From DATHKG01 sp035489435 (GTDB lineage: Bacteria; Bacteroidota; Bacteroidia; Chitinophagales; Chitinophagaceae): a stretch of 64,000 nucleotides of DNA. The stretch lies in the NCBI GenBank assembly GCA_035489435.1, contig DATHKG010000018.1. The stretch is one strand, 5' to 3'. Shown here in pieces: positions 1-9,437 of this stretch (positions are counted from its first letter, which is position 1; each line of letters starts with the position of its first letter). Below the pieces are notes generated by a model. The model searched no databases. It worked only from the letters and a program-made list of their open reading frames with translations, and was not told the DNA's origin. Position numbers and translations under genes: made by a program.

Positions 1-2
1 AA

Positions 3-650
3 GAGATGGGAACACAATATGGGTTTACGGTCGATGTCTCCGATGATCCTTCTGTTTTCACAGAAGAAAATCTCAAAAAATACAACGCACTTGTATTCAC
101 GAGCACCAATAATGAAGTATTTGATACAGATGCGCAAAAAGTGGCCCTGATGCGTTATGTGCAGGCAGGTGGTGGTTTTGTTGGCATTCATTCGGTGACT
201 GGTACTGAAAGAAAATGGGAATGGTTCAAAAGATTGGTTGGAGGAACCTTTGTCCGACATGCCAAACAACAGAAGTTTAAGCAGGTGATTGTAGATAAAA
301 CTCATCCATCAACAGCTTCATTACCGGCGAACTGGGAAAACAATGACGAGTGTTATTATGTTACTACTATGAACCCGGATATTCATGTTGTACTTGCGCA
401 TGATCTTAATTCGGTTGATGATAAGGATAAACCATTATGGTTCGGTAATTCTTATCCTTCTGCCTGGTATCATGAGTGGGATGGAGGGCGTCAGTTTTAT
501 ACCGCCCTGGGGCATGATGGTACCATGTATAATGATCCTATATTCAGAAAACATATATTAGGTGGATTGGAATGGGTAGTTGGTGTAAACCGTAAACCGG
601 ATTTCACCAAGGCACATGCAAAAAGTCCTGATGATCCTTTGCCGTATTAA
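3..650 (+). CDS. ThuA-like domain protein, 5' end outside the window
   Basis: The reading frame is already open at the left edge. The visible protein has the body of the ThuA-like (trehalose-utilisation type, class I glutamine-amidotransferase-like) fold: an AGGGFVGIHS strand-loop near the start, a THPST segment, an AWYHEWDGGR segment and a GHDGTMYNDPIFRKH segment close to the end. Family members normally have 35-50 more residues, often with a signal peptide, so the methionine at position 6 is probably internal. In Bacteroidota such proteins sit beside Gfo/Idh/MocA dehydrogenases, as here, in loci thought to process oxidised (3-keto) sugars; the exact reaction is not shown by the sequence. 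Confidence 0.85.
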   Translation, partial: EMGTQYGFTVDVSDDPSVFTEENLKKYNALVFTSTNNEVFDTDAQKVALMRYVQAGGGFVGIHSVTGTERKWEWFKRLVGGTFVRHAKQQKFKQVIVDKTHPSTASLPANWENNDECYYVTTMNPDIHVVLAHDLNSVDDKDKPLWFGNSYPSAWYHEWDGGRQFYTALGHDGTMYNDPIFRKHILGGLEWVVGVNRKPDFTKAHAKSPDDPLPY

Positions 651-653
651 TTA

Positions 654-743
654 TCTTAATAAACATTATATTGATCAACCAGGTTGATCGCCTGAATTTC
701 TTAATAAACTTTATATTGATCTACTATGTTGAGGCCGGGATAA
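654..743. repeat. 45-bp tandem duplication just after the ThuA stop
   Basis: Two 45-bp units start four bases after the stop codon. The first 23 bases of each (654-676 and 699-721) match at 22 of 23 positions; the remaining 22 are more decayed (about 14 matches). The shared core contains CTTAATAAAC followed by TTATATTGATC. Confidence 0.8.
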
Positions 744-757
744 TTGATGTTGCAAAC

Positions 758-779
758 ACTGAATATTAACTGAATATTA
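758..779. repeat. 11-bp perfect tandem duplication
   Basis: ACTGAATATTA occurs twice with no gap, about 80 bp upstream of the next gene. Confidence 0.8.
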
Positions 780-862
780 CTAACATGGTAACAATTAATT
801 GATAATTTTTAAATGAATTTATTGAAGCTGACTGCAAGAAGTTTCATTTTAACTTGAGCCAT

Positions 863-2278
863 ATGAAGAATACAACTGCTTCCAATTCCCGTAGGAATTT
901 TATTAAGAACACCGTGAAGGGTGCCGCTGGCACATTAGCCATTTCGGCTTTTCCTGCATCTGCATTTCCAACGATAGTTCCCGCCAGTGTAATAGGTAAA
1001 AACGCACCGAGTAACCGCATTAATATCGGTGCAATCGGGATTGGACGTATATCCACTACACATGATCTGCCGGGTGTTCTCAAATATGATAAATCAACAG
1101 TAATGGCGGTTTGTGATCTTGATTCCAGAAGACTGAAACAAGGTATGGACCTGGTTGACGGCTATTACGCAAAAAAATCAGGTAAATCATATACGGGCAC
1201 AAAAACTTACGAAAATTATGAGGACCTGATCGCAAATAAAGACATTGATGCGGTTGTTATCAGCACTCCTGATCACTGGCACGTGATTCCGGCTATGGCC
1301 GCCATCCGCGCAGGGAAAGATGTATATATGCAAAAGCCGGCTTCGCTTACCGTTTCGGAAGGAAGAATGCTTAGCAATGAAGTTCATAAAACCGGAAGGA
1401 TATTTCAGATTGGTAGCCAACAGCGGTCAATGGCCCAGTTCAAACGTGCGTGCGAACTGGTCCGCAATGGCCGCATAGGAAAAGTTCATACCGTTTATGT
1501 TGGTTTGCCGATTGATAACCCCGCAGAATGTACAGTTGAGAAGGAAATGCCGGTGCCATCAAATCTTAACTACGACAAGTGGCTTGGGTCAACACCAAAG
1601 ATCTGGTATACCGAAAAACGTGTGCATCCGCAGGATGGTGGTTATGGCCGGCCCGGTTGGTTACGTTGCGAGCAATTTGGTGCGGGTATGATCACCGGTT
1701 GGGGTGTTCACCATTTCGATATTGTAAACTGGGGACTTGGTTATGAATACACAGGACCTGTGGAAATTACCGCTAAGGCTGAATATCCGGCCAAACAATT
1801 TTTATGGGATGTTCATGGGCCTTATAAAAACGAACTCACTTATGCTGATGGTGTAAAAGTTCTTGCAAGTAATGAATACCCGAATGGTGTTAAGTTCGTG
1901 GGATCTGAAGGATGGATTTTTGTTACCCGTGGTAACTATTCAGTGACTGCCAGCGATCCCGTTTCAAATACAAAGACAAAGGCGCTTGAAGCAAGTGATG
2001 CAAAAATCCTGACTTCGGTAATAGGACCAGATGAAATTCATTTGTATGAAAGTAAAGATCATCATGCAAACTGGCTCGATTGTGTAATCAGCCGTCAACA
2101 GCCAATTACACCTATTGAAGTAGGTCACCGCGCATGTTCTGTTTGCCTTATAAATCACACAGCAATGAAATTGGGAAGAAAACTGAATTGGGATCCGATG
2201 GCTGAAAGATTTATCAAGGATGATGAAGCCAACAAAACACTCACGCGTAAACAGCGCGCACCTTACCTGGTTTCATGA
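863..2278 (+). CDS. Gfo/Idh/MocA family oxidoreductase with Tat signal
   Basis: The protein opens with a twin-arginine signal (SRRNFIK at residues 9-15, then a hydrophobic Ala-rich stretch), so it is probably exported folded with its cofactor. A Rossmann glycine motif (GAIGIGR) follows, then STPDHWH. The usual EKP motif reads QKP, a variant I recall in exported members. The C-terminal half is the alpha/beta domain of the family. ATG 863 is preferred over TTG 854 because it is an ATG and leaves a normal signal peptide. Together with the next gene and ThuA it suggests periplasmic NAD(P)-dependent oxidation or reduction of a sugar; the substrate is unknown. Confidence 0.92.
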   Translation: MKNTTASNSRRNFIKNTVKGAAGTLAISAFPASAFPTIVPASVIGKNAPSNRINIGAIGIGRISTTHDLPGVLKYDKSTVMAVCDLDSRRLKQGMDLVDGYYAKKSGKSYTGTKTYENYEDLIANKDIDAVVISTPDHWHVIPAMAAIRAGKDVYMQKPASLTVSEGRMLSNEVHKTGRIFQIGSQQRSMAQFKRACELVRNGRIGKVHTVYVGLPIDNPAECTVEKEMPVPSNLNYDKWLGSTPKIWYTEKRVHPQDGGYGRPGWLRCEQFGAGMITGWGVHHFDIVNWGLGYEYTGPVEITAKAEYPAKQFLWDVHGPYKNELTYADGVKVLASNEYPNGVKFVGSEGWIFVTRGNYSVTASDPVSNTKTKALEASDAKILTSVIGPDEIHLYESKDHHANWLDCVISRQQPITPIEVGHRACSVCLINHTAMKLGRKLNWDPMAERFIKDDEANKTLTRKQRAPYLVS

Positions 2279-2315
2279 CGCTTTCGTATATTTATCTTTC
2301 TCAAACAGTTGAATA

Positions 2316-3722
2316 ATGAAGTTGATAACATATCTCAGCGTGATGGCAATTTTACCGGTACTTGCAGGTTGTGGCGACGAAGGTGAAAAACAAAAGCCGG
2401 TTGCAAAGGAAGAAAAGAAAAATCCGGCAGCAGCTATCAGGTTGATAACACTTGATCCCGGGCATTTCCATGCAGCGTTGGTTCAAAAGACAATGTATCC
2501 CGGAATCGATCCGGAAGTATATGTTTATGCCCCTGATGGACCCGAAGTAACTGCACACCTTGCACTGATAGATCAATATAAGAGCAGGCCCGAGAATCCC
2601 GCTACCTGGAAGGAAGTTGTTTATACAGGGACCGACTACCTGAATAAAATGCTCAGTGAAAAAAAGGGGAATGTTGTTGTGTTGTCTGGAAATAACCGTC
2701 AGAAAACAGAGTTTATACAGCAATCGGTGGATGCAGGATTAAACGTACTGGCTGATAAACCAATGGCCATTAACGATGGAGATTTTCTTTTGCTTACAAA
2801 ATCATTTGATGAGGCTAAAGCAAAAAAAGTATTGCTCTATGATATTATGACCGAACGGTCAGAGATCACTAATATCCTTCAAAAGGAACTTGCTGCTATC
2901 CCGGAATTGTTTGGAGAACTGACTAAAGGTACCCCTGAGAACCCGGCCATTTTACTCGAAAGTGTGCACTATTATTATAAGTTCGTTTCGGGCAAGGGGC
3001 TTACACGCCCGGTTTGGTTTTTTGATCCGTTACAACAGGGAGAAGCTATAGCTGATGTCGGAACCCATCTCGTGGACCTGGTGAATTGGGAATTTTTTCC
3101 TGAGCAGGCCCTCGATTATAAATCGGATATCGTCATGGGCAAGTCAAGGATCTGGTTTACACCAATGACACTATCCCAGTTCTCTGCTGTTACAAAAAAA
3201 GACAGCTTCCCGGACTTCCTGAAAAAATATGTTGTAAAGGATTCAATTTTACAAACCCATTCAAACGGTGAAGTTAATTACAGTGTCAAAGGTGTTCATG
3301 CAAGGGTAATAGCGAGATGGGATTACCAGGCTAAAGAAGGTGGTGATACTCATTATGCGATAGCGAAGGGTTCGAAAGTCAACTTGGTTATCAAACAAGG
3401 CAAAGAAGAGAAATATCTGCCGACACTTTATATCATGCCGGTCAAAAGCAGGGATAAGGCATTTGATACTGCTGTATCAGCAGCAGTGATGAAAATAGCG
3501 GCGAAATATCCCGGTATTTCAACTCAAAAATATAAAGATGGGTTCCAGGTGATCATTCCTGATTCATATAAGGTTGGACACGAAGCACATTTTGCGCAGG
3601 TAATGGAAAGGTACCTGGCTTACCTGAAGGATGGTAATCTTCCTTCATGGGAAATTCCGAACATGCTTGCTAAATACCATGTTACCACACAGAGTGCTAA
3701 AACAAGCGAATTAAGTAAATAG
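2316..3722 (+). CDS. Lipoprotein Gfo/Idh/MocA-like oxidoreductase
   Basis: A lipoprotein signal peptide ends in LAGC with the lipidated cysteine at residue 19. The mature protein starts a Rossmann-type domain (LITLDPGHFH), continues through NVVVLSGNN and has DKP where the family usually has EKP. The C-terminal part resembles the putative oxidoreductase C-terminal domain found in Bacteroidota members. It lies 37 bp after the Tat-exported paralogue, so both are likely co-transcribed and act on the outside of the inner membrane. Enzyme activity is inferred from the fold only. An 8-bp inverted repeat follows the gene. Confidence 0.88.
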   Translation: MKLITYLSVMAILPVLAGCGDEGEKQKPVAKEEKKNPAAAIRLITLDPGHFHAALVQKTMYPGIDPEVYVYAPDGPEVTAHLALIDQYKSRPENPATWKEVVYTGTDYLNKMLSEKKGNVVVLSGNNRQKTEFIQQSVDAGLNVLADKPMAINDGDFLLLTKSFDEAKAKKVLLYDIMTERSEITNILQKELAAIPELFGELTKGTPENPAILLESVHYYYKFVSGKGLTRPVWFFDPLQQGEAIADVGTHLVDLVNWEFFPEQALDYKSDIVMGKSRIWFTPMTLSQFSAVTKKDSFPDFLKKYVVKDSILQTHSNGEVNYSVKGVHARVIARWDYQAKEGGDTHYAIAKGSKVNLVIKQGKEEKYLPTLYIMPVKSRDKAFDTAVSAAVMKIAAKYPGISTQKYKDGFQVIIPDSYKVGHEAHFAQVMERYLAYLKDGNLPSWEIPNMLAKYHVTTQSAKTSELSK

Positions 3723-3752
3723 GAATTTAAAGCCTTGAGCATGGTTTCAATT

Positions 3753-3776
3753 AATTACGATAACGGTTTCGTAATT
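3753..3776. terminator. Inverted repeat after the oxidoreductase pair
   Basis: AATTACGA and TCGTAATT form an 8-bp perfect stem around an 8-base loop, 30 bp after the stop codon. There is no T-run behind it, so it may be a weak terminator or an operator. Confidence 0.3.
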
Positions 3777-3893
3777 GCTACCAATAAATATTGAATAAGT
3801 GTTGGTTTTGATATTAACTAACCCTATTTTTAATGATATTTTAACAATCCGCTACCCCGAAAACGAACTTGCCAAAATTCTGAAGTGAGAAAA

Positions 3894-3923
3894 TGAGTAA
3901 TTATATTCTGAGTAATTCTATTC
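3894..3923. repeat. 15-bp tandem duplication
   Basis: TGAGTAATTATATTC is followed directly by TGAGTAATTCTATTC (14 of 15 identical). Confidence 0.8.
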
Positions 3924-4226
3924 TAAATATAATGCACTCCTAGGCTCTGCTATACAACTCCAGCATCAGGCATTTGATTTCCAAAAGTGGACGAGCAATA
4001 AACTGTAGGCATAATATGTTACCGGCAATCCGGACATAATGCTTCATTTGTATAAAACCGTTAGTCGTATATCTAAAAATTGTTGACGCTCCAGTAACAA
4101 AATGAGAAACCAAAATCTTCATAATCTTAAGGTTCATATGAAAACCTCCGGTACTGATGAAAACCTAGTTAAGTCTCTGATGAATTCCTGAATTGCTGTT
4201 TTATTTCTTGCTAAAAAACTAATGCT

Positions 4227-7200
4227 ATGCTTGCACCATTCTCTTCGCGACTGCGTTCGCTTCTATCATTTTTAACCCTTGTATTTTTTATTCCCTTAAG
4301 CCTTTTCGCACAGGATGTTACCATTACCGGTACTGTGACCGATCAGTCAAACAAACTACCCATGGGCGAAGTTTCGGTTTCGCTTAAGGGTTCAACAATC
4401 GGTACAACAACAAACTCCAATGGTCAATTTTCACTAAAAGTTCCTTCGCTTAAAGGAACGCTTGTGTTTTCCACTGTAGGTTATGCCAACCAGGAAGTTG
4501 CTATCAACGGGCAGGCAGTTATTGATGCCGGCCTGGCTTTGTCTACTTCAAATCTGAATGAAGTAGTTGTTATAGGTTATGGAACCACCGCCAAAAAAGA
4601 CCTGACTGGTTCGGTGGGATCCGTAAGGGCAACACAACTTGAAAATGAAAACCCCGCAAGTGTTCAAGATGTACTCAGGGGAAATGTTGCCGGTCTTAAT
4701 ATAACCCAGACCAACGCTGCATCTGCAAAAGGTGGAGGTGATATATTGATAAGGGGTAAGTCATCCATACGGGCCGGAACATCTCCATTAATAGTTTTGG
4801 ATGGTGTTATCTATCCGGGTCAACTGGCTGATATCAATCCAAATGACATATTAACCGTGGATGTATTGAAAGATGCAAGTTCCGCCGCGGTGTTTGGTGC
4901 TAAATCAGCAAGCGGTGTAATCCTGGTTACTACAAAGAAGGGAACAAAGGGTAAACCTACTATTACCGTTAATTCCAATGTTGGTATGAGCCAGCTTGCC
5001 CAGAACGAAGAGCTATATGACGGACCTGGTTTTGTTGCCTGGAGAACCAATGTACAGAAAGCAAGAAATTATGGAAGCGCTAAAAACTATATTTTCGATG
5101 ATCCGAAAAATTTACCGGCGGGTGTTACTGAAGCGCAATGGCGGGACGGAAGAACCGGTGATGTAACAGATATCTGGCTGGACAGGCTTGGATTGAAGCC
5201 AATCGAAATCACAAATTACAAACAGAATAAAACAATCAACTGGTATGACCTGATGTTCCAGAATGGTTTCCGCCAGGATCATACAGTAAGTGTATCCGGC
5301 AAAAAAGAAGAAGTTTCCTATTACATGTCTGTCGGATATACAGATAATGAAGGGGTAATTATCGGTGATCGCTTCAAAACATTGAGGGCGCGTATTAACC
5401 TGGAAGGTCGCATTGCGAAGTTCCTTACTGTTGGTGCGAATGTGCAGTTTGCAGACAGGGACGAGAGCCAGGTTCCGGTGAACTGGGGACAGATGGTTAA
5501 TGCATCTCCATATGGGGAGATTTATGATGCTGATGGTAAAACGCTCCGCGAAAGTCCTAACGATGATCTGGGAAACAATGCGAATCCATTTAATGATAAT
5601 ACCTATACAAACAGGCTGCAGAAAACAAATACCCTGTTTGCTTCATTATACGCGAAAGGAGACCTTGGTTATGGTTTTTCTTACCAGGTGAATTTTACGC
5701 CAAGCTTCGATTTCTATCGGTTTTTCAATGGAGTTTCTGCAAAACATCCTACTTATCGCGTGAGGAAAGGTATAGCGACCCGCATTAACCAGACAAGTTA
5801 TAACTGGCAGGTAGATAATTTATTGAAATGGGACAAAACTTTTGGTCAGCACCAGATCAATGTAACTTTACTCGCAAATGCTGAAAAGTTCCAGTCATGG
5901 AGAGATTCAATAGCCAATGAGGGTTTTGATCCAAGTGATGCGTTAAGTTACCATAACATTGGCGCTGGTATCAAACCAATCGTTACCAGTGATGACCAGG
6001 TCAGTACAGGTACTGCTTTGATGGCCAGGGCAAACTATACTTTCAAGGACCGTTACATGTTAACCGCTTCTTTCCGTCGTGATGGATATTCAGCCTTCGG
6101 TCAGAAAAATCCATATGCGGATTTCCCGGCAGTTGCCCTGGGATGGATATTTACAGAAGAGAAATTTATGGATGCAATCAAGGTGCTGAACTATGGTAAA
6201 CTGAGGCTTTCCTATGGTGTGAATGGTAACCGCGATATTCCAAGATATGAAGCACTTGCAGAACTGGTAACTGGTAAATATCAATACATTACCCCTTCAG
6301 GTACCATCGTTCCTGTATCTCAGTTATATGTAAACAGGATGGAAAATCCTGATCTTAAATGGGAACGTACCACTTCTTATAATGCAGGGCTTGACTTCTC
6401 ATTGTTCAACAGCAGGCTAAGTGGTTCCTTCGATGTCTATATGAAGTCAACTGCTGATTTGCTTATCCTTCGTGCGTTGCCTACAGTTATTGGTTTTGAC
6501 AATGTATTGTCAAACCTGGGAGAAGTGCAGAACAAGGGCTTTGAGATCAGTCTGACCAGTACCAATATCAATAAAAAGAACCTGGTTTGGAGATCAACGG
6601 TTAACTTCTGGCTGAACCGGAACGAGATCAAACATCTTTATGGTCCTCAAAACCTGCTTGATGCAAATGGTAAAGTCATAGGCACCGTTGAAAAAGACGA
6701 TGTTGCAAACAGGTGGTTCATCGGCCATGATTTAGATGCAATCTGGGATCAACGTATAATTGGTGTATGGCAGGCAAACGAAGCAACAGAAGCAGCAAAA
6801 TACAAAGTGCAGCCAGGCGATTATAAACTGGAGGATAAAAACGGTGATGGTGTGTTAAATGATCTTGACAGGCAGTTTTTGGGTTATCGCACACCAAGAT
6901 ATCAGTGGACATTGAGAAACGAGTTCAACATCTATAAGAACTTTGATTTTTCTTTCCAGTTGTATGCGATGTGGGGTCAGATGAATGATTATAACCAGGC
7001 AAAAAACAATGGTGGATTCCAGGATCGTCAGAATTCTTATAAACTAGGATATTGGACCGCCGAAAATGGTACCAATGATTATGCAAGATTATATTCAAGT
7101 AATGGGCAGTCGTCTTTTTCTGTTTATCGCAAGACTTCATTTATTCGTTTGAATAATATTGCATTGGCATATACGATTCCTAAAGCTATTGTTCAAAAAG

Positions 7201-7367
7201 CCAGGATTGAAAGTCTCAAGTTATACTTCACAATAACAAATGTTGGAATTTACGCTCCTGACTGGGAATTCTGGGATCCAGAGTTCAGAAACAGGGCAAG
7301 TGATGGTGCTATCTCGACTGCCATCTCTCCAAGAATATATCAGTTTGGTATAAACCTTAATCTTTAA
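4227..7367 (+). CDS. SusC/RagA family TonB-linked outer membrane protein
   Basis: At 1046 residues this has the normal SusC length. Order of parts: signal peptide 1-28 (cleavage after LFA), carboxypeptidase-D-like regulatory domain about 31-108, the NEVVVIGYG stretch at 111-119 that marks the start of the plug, the plug domain to about 240 with VLDGV and TVDVLKDASSAAVFG motifs, then a TonB-dependent beta-barrel ending in an aromatic-rich strand. It forms the outer-membrane transporter for an oligosaccharide with the SusD partner 18 bp downstream. The locus has no glycoside hydrolase in view, so the ligand cannot be named; the nearby uronate genes hint at a uronic-acid-containing substrate. 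Confidence 0.97.
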   Translation: MLAPFSSRLRSLLSFLTLVFFIPLSLFAQDVTITGTVTDQSNKLPMGEVSVSLKGSTIGTTTNSNGQFSLKVPSLKGTLVFSTVGYANQEVAINGQAVIDAGLALSTSNLNEVVVIGYGTTAKKDLTGSVGSVRATQLENENPASVQDVLRGNVAGLNITQTNAASAKGGGDILIRGKSSIRAGTSPLIVLDGVIYPGQLADINPNDILTVDVLKDASSAAVFGAKSASGVILVTTKKGTKGKPTITVNSNVGMSQLAQNEELYDGPGFVAWRTNVQKARNYGSAKNYIFDDPKNLPAGVTEAQWRDGRTGDVTDIWLDRLGLKPIEITNYKQNKTINWYDLMFQNGFRQDHTVSVSGKKEEVSYYMSVGYTDNEGVIIGDRFKTLRARINLEGRIAKFLTVGANVQFADRDESQVPVNWGQMVNASPYGEIYDADGKTLRESPNDDLGNNANPFNDNTYTNRLQKTNTLFASLYAKGDLGYGFSYQVNFTPSFDFYRFFNGVSAKHPTYRVRKGIATRINQTSYNWQVDNLLKWDKTFGQHQINVTLLANAEKFQSWRDSIANEGFDPSDALSYHNIGAGIKPIVTSDDQVSTGTALMARANYTFKDRYMLTASFRRDGYSAFGQKNPYADFPAVALGWIFTEEKFMDAIKVLNYGKLRLSYGVNGNRDIPRYEALAELVTGKYQYITPSGTIVPVSQLYVNRMENPDLKWERTTSYNAGLDFSLFNSRLSGSFDVYMKSTADLLILRALPTVIGFDNVLSNLGEVQNKGFEISLTSTNINKKNLVWRSTVNFWLNRNEIKHLYGPQNLLDANGKVIGTVEKDDVANRWFIGHDLDAIWDQRIIGVWQANEATEAAKYKVQPGDYKLEDKNGDGVLNDLDRQFLGYRTPRYQWTLRNEFNIYKNFDFSFQLYAMWGQMNDYNQAKNNGGFQDRQNSYKLGYWTAENGTNDYARLYSSNGQSSFSVYRKTSFIRLNNIALAYTIPKAIVQKARIESLKLYFTITNVGIYAPDWEFWDPEFRNRASDGAISTAISPRIYQFGINLNL

Positions 7368-7385
7368 TCTTTCGAACTGTTGCAT

Positions 7386-9221
7386 ATGAAAAGTATAATT
7401 CAAAAAACCAGTATAGTAACTGCATTAACGGTAGCACTTACCGGAGCAGTAAGTTGCGGGAAAGACTACCTGAAGCCGGAGCCTCTTTCCTTTTTCAGCC
7501 CTGAAAATGCATACACAAATGCAGCTGGGTTCAGATCTGCATTAGTGGCTTGTGCAAGAAATGCACGTATTGAATATTACGGAGATAACCCACCGATTCT
7601 TACCGAAATGGTGTTTTCTGAGGTCACTGCCGAGGGTACTACCGACAAATCAGGTCCTGCGCAGGATCTTAATCTCTGGATCACACCTGATGCTGCAACG
7701 GCTTATGATGATGCGGATCACGCCAGGATTCAATATTATTGGAGAGAAGGATATCGTGGGATAAAATATGCTAATACCGTTATTACCCGGATTGATGATG
7801 CAACCTACACCAGTGAAGCTGAGCGTAACGCAATTCTTGGCTCAGCGTATTTTCACAGGGCGCTGCGTTATTACCGGTTAACACATCAGTTTGGAGATGT
7901 TCCCGCTGTAATGGAGGAATATAATTTTGCGAAACTGGATTTCTTTTCTACAAAAAGAGAAGTGATACTTCAGAAAATGAAGGAAGACCTCGAGTTTGCC
8001 AACAAATGGGTGACCGATGGCGTGAACAGGGGAGAAGTGTCGAAAGGTGCAATAAACCACCTGCTTACCAAAATCAACCTTGCCCTGGGAAAATTTGATG
8101 ATGCCATTGCTTCATCTTCTGCCGTTATCAACAGTGGCGCCTATGCTTTGATGCGGGCTCCATTCGGCGCGACAAAAAAGAACGTGATCTGGGATCTGCA
8201 CCGCCCGGAAAACAAGTCTCTTGGAGAAAACAAAGAAAGCCTGTATATGATCATTGACCGTTTTGGTGATGGTCAGTTTGATGGCGGTATGCGTATCATG
8301 AGAAATGCAGTTCCTTACTGGGGTACAAACATTACTACTCCCGATGGTAAAAAGGGCACCAATGATGCAGCGACCTCATCAATAATTCCTGATTTTGTTC
8401 CCCAATCAAACCTTTATGGCCGGGGTATTGGTAGGGCAAGACCCACTAACTATAGCCAGTATGATATCTGGACAGATCCGAATGATCTCAGGCATGCAAA
8501 AGGCAACTGGATGACCATGGAAGAATTAGTTTACAATGATCCTGATCTAAAAAAGAACAATAATCCGAACTATTTAAAGCCATTGCAGCTTCGAAGTGGA
8601 ACCGGAACATTGCTTTGTGTTGATACTATCAGGAGTTATTTTGGCTGGCCTCAATATAAACTTTTTATTCCCGATACAGAAAATGCACCAATGCAGGGTG
8701 GTCATACTGACTGGTATCTTTTCCGTCTTGCTGAAACTTATCTTTTAAGAGCTGAAGCATATTATTGGAAGGGTGATCTTGCAAATGCTGCAGCGGATAT
8801 CAACCAGGTTCGTACCAGGGCCCAGGCAGCTCCAATTGCTCCGGGGGCTGTTAACATTGGATCTATCCTTGATGAGAGAGCAAGGGAATTATATTACGAA
8901 GAACCACGCAAAACGGAACTTACCCGTATCGCATACATTTTTGCTATGACTGGCAAAACTGCTGATAACGGTAAAACCTATAAGCTGGATAATTTCTCTG
9001 ATGTCAATTATTTTTATGATCGCGTAAAAGAGAAAAACAATTTCTATAAAAACGGACTTCGCACCATACACAATGATCAATATACAATCAGTCCATACCA
9101 TGTGCTTTGGCCGGTTCCATCTAATGCTATTCAATCAAACAATTTGGGGGTTATAAATCAAAATAAAGGATATTTTGGTTTCGAGGGTAATGCACCGCCA
9201 TTGACCGAGATTCCGAAATAA
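7386..9221 (+). CDS. SusD/RagB family nutrient-binding outer membrane lipoprotein
   Basis: A 611-residue SusD homologue with a lipoprotein signal (lipidated cysteine at residue 24 in GAVSC) followed by DYLKPEP, a typical SusD mature start. Helical TPR-like segments and the C-terminal RagB/SusD region are recognisable, including HTDWYLFRLAETYLLRAEA and a late DERARELYYE stretch. ATG 7386 is preferred to the TTG at 7380. It caps the SusC barrel and binds sugar on the cell surface. A hairpin terminator follows. Confidence 0.96.
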   Translation: MKSIIQKTSIVTALTVALTGAVSCGKDYLKPEPLSFFSPENAYTNAAGFRSALVACARNARIEYYGDNPPILTEMVFSEVTAEGTTDKSGPAQDLNLWITPDAATAYDDADHARIQYYWREGYRGIKYANTVITRIDDATYTSEAERNAILGSAYFHRALRYYRLTHQFGDVPAVMEEYNFAKLDFFSTKREVILQKMKEDLEFANKWVTDGVNRGEVSKGAINHLLTKINLALGKFDDAIASSSAVINSGAYALMRAPFGATKKNVIWDLHRPENKSLGENKESLYMIIDRFGDGQFDGGMRIMRNAVPYWGTNITTPDGKKGTNDAATSSIIPDFVPQSNLYGRGIGRARPTNYSQYDIWTDPNDLRHAKGNWMTMEELVYNDPDLKKNNNPNYLKPLQLRSGTGTLLCVDTIRSYFGWPQYKLFIPDTENAPMQGGHTDWYLFRLAETYLLRAEAYYWKGDLANAAADINQVRTRAQAAPIAPGAVNIGSILDERARELYYEEPRKTELTRIAYIFAMTGKTADNGKTYKLDNFSDVNYFYDRVKEKNNFYKNGLRTIHNDQYTISPYHVLWPVPSNAIQSNNLGVINQNKGYFGFEGNAPPLTEIPK

Positions 9222-9259
9222 TGCTGCCGTAGAAGAATTGATGTTTGAATTATTTGTTT

Positions 9260-9286
9260 AACCCGCTGCTAGCCCGGCGGGTTTTT
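9260..9286 (+). terminator. Rho-independent terminator after SusD
   Basis: AACCCGC and GCGGGTT pair as a 7-bp GC-rich stem with a 10-base loop, followed by a T-run. It separates the SusCD unit from the SDR-uxuA unit. Confidence 0.8.
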
Positions 9287-9309
9287 CATATAACTCATAA
9301 CTTCGGTTG

Positions 9310-9405
9310 GCTTAAATGAAAACTACAACAGGTTTAACTGATAAACTAACTGTTTAACTGATATCTTGAGATGGTTTAATTGTCAACCTGGGGTAGTTTA
9401 ACTGA
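9310..9405. repeat. Phased array of five 10-bp motifs before SDR-uxuA
   Basis: The motif GTTTAACTGA occurs exactly at 9332, 9352 and 9396, with variants GCTTAAATGA at 9310 and GTTTAATTGT at 9374. Start-to-start spacings are 22, 20, 22 and 22 bp, close to two helical turns. It could be an operator array for the uronate genes or a decayed tandem repeat. Confidence 0.65.
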
Positions 9406-9437
9406 AATCATCAGTCCGATTAATTAAAAAACTATAG

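Larger units (their letters stand above)
3723..4226. other. 504-bp spacer before the SusC gene
   Basis: No convincing gene. It holds an 8-bp inverted repeat just after the previous stop, a 15-bp tandem duplication (3894-3923), and a 65-codon minus-strand frame (3940-4137) that I do not accept as a gene although GGAGG precedes its ATG. The promoter of the SusC/SusD pair is expected here, but no clear TAnnTTTG box was seen. Confidence 0.6.

Noticed and set aside
3940..4137. 65-codon minus-strand frame preceded by GGAGG
   Set aside because: A good Shine-Dalgarno is present, but such sites are rare starts in Bacteroidota, the sequence has no recognisable family and it lies in an AT-rich spacer. 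A conserved homologue would change this.
9310..9405. CRISPR array
   Set aside because: Repeat units are only 10 bp with 10-12 bp between them and no cas genes; CRISPR repeats and spacers are much longer.
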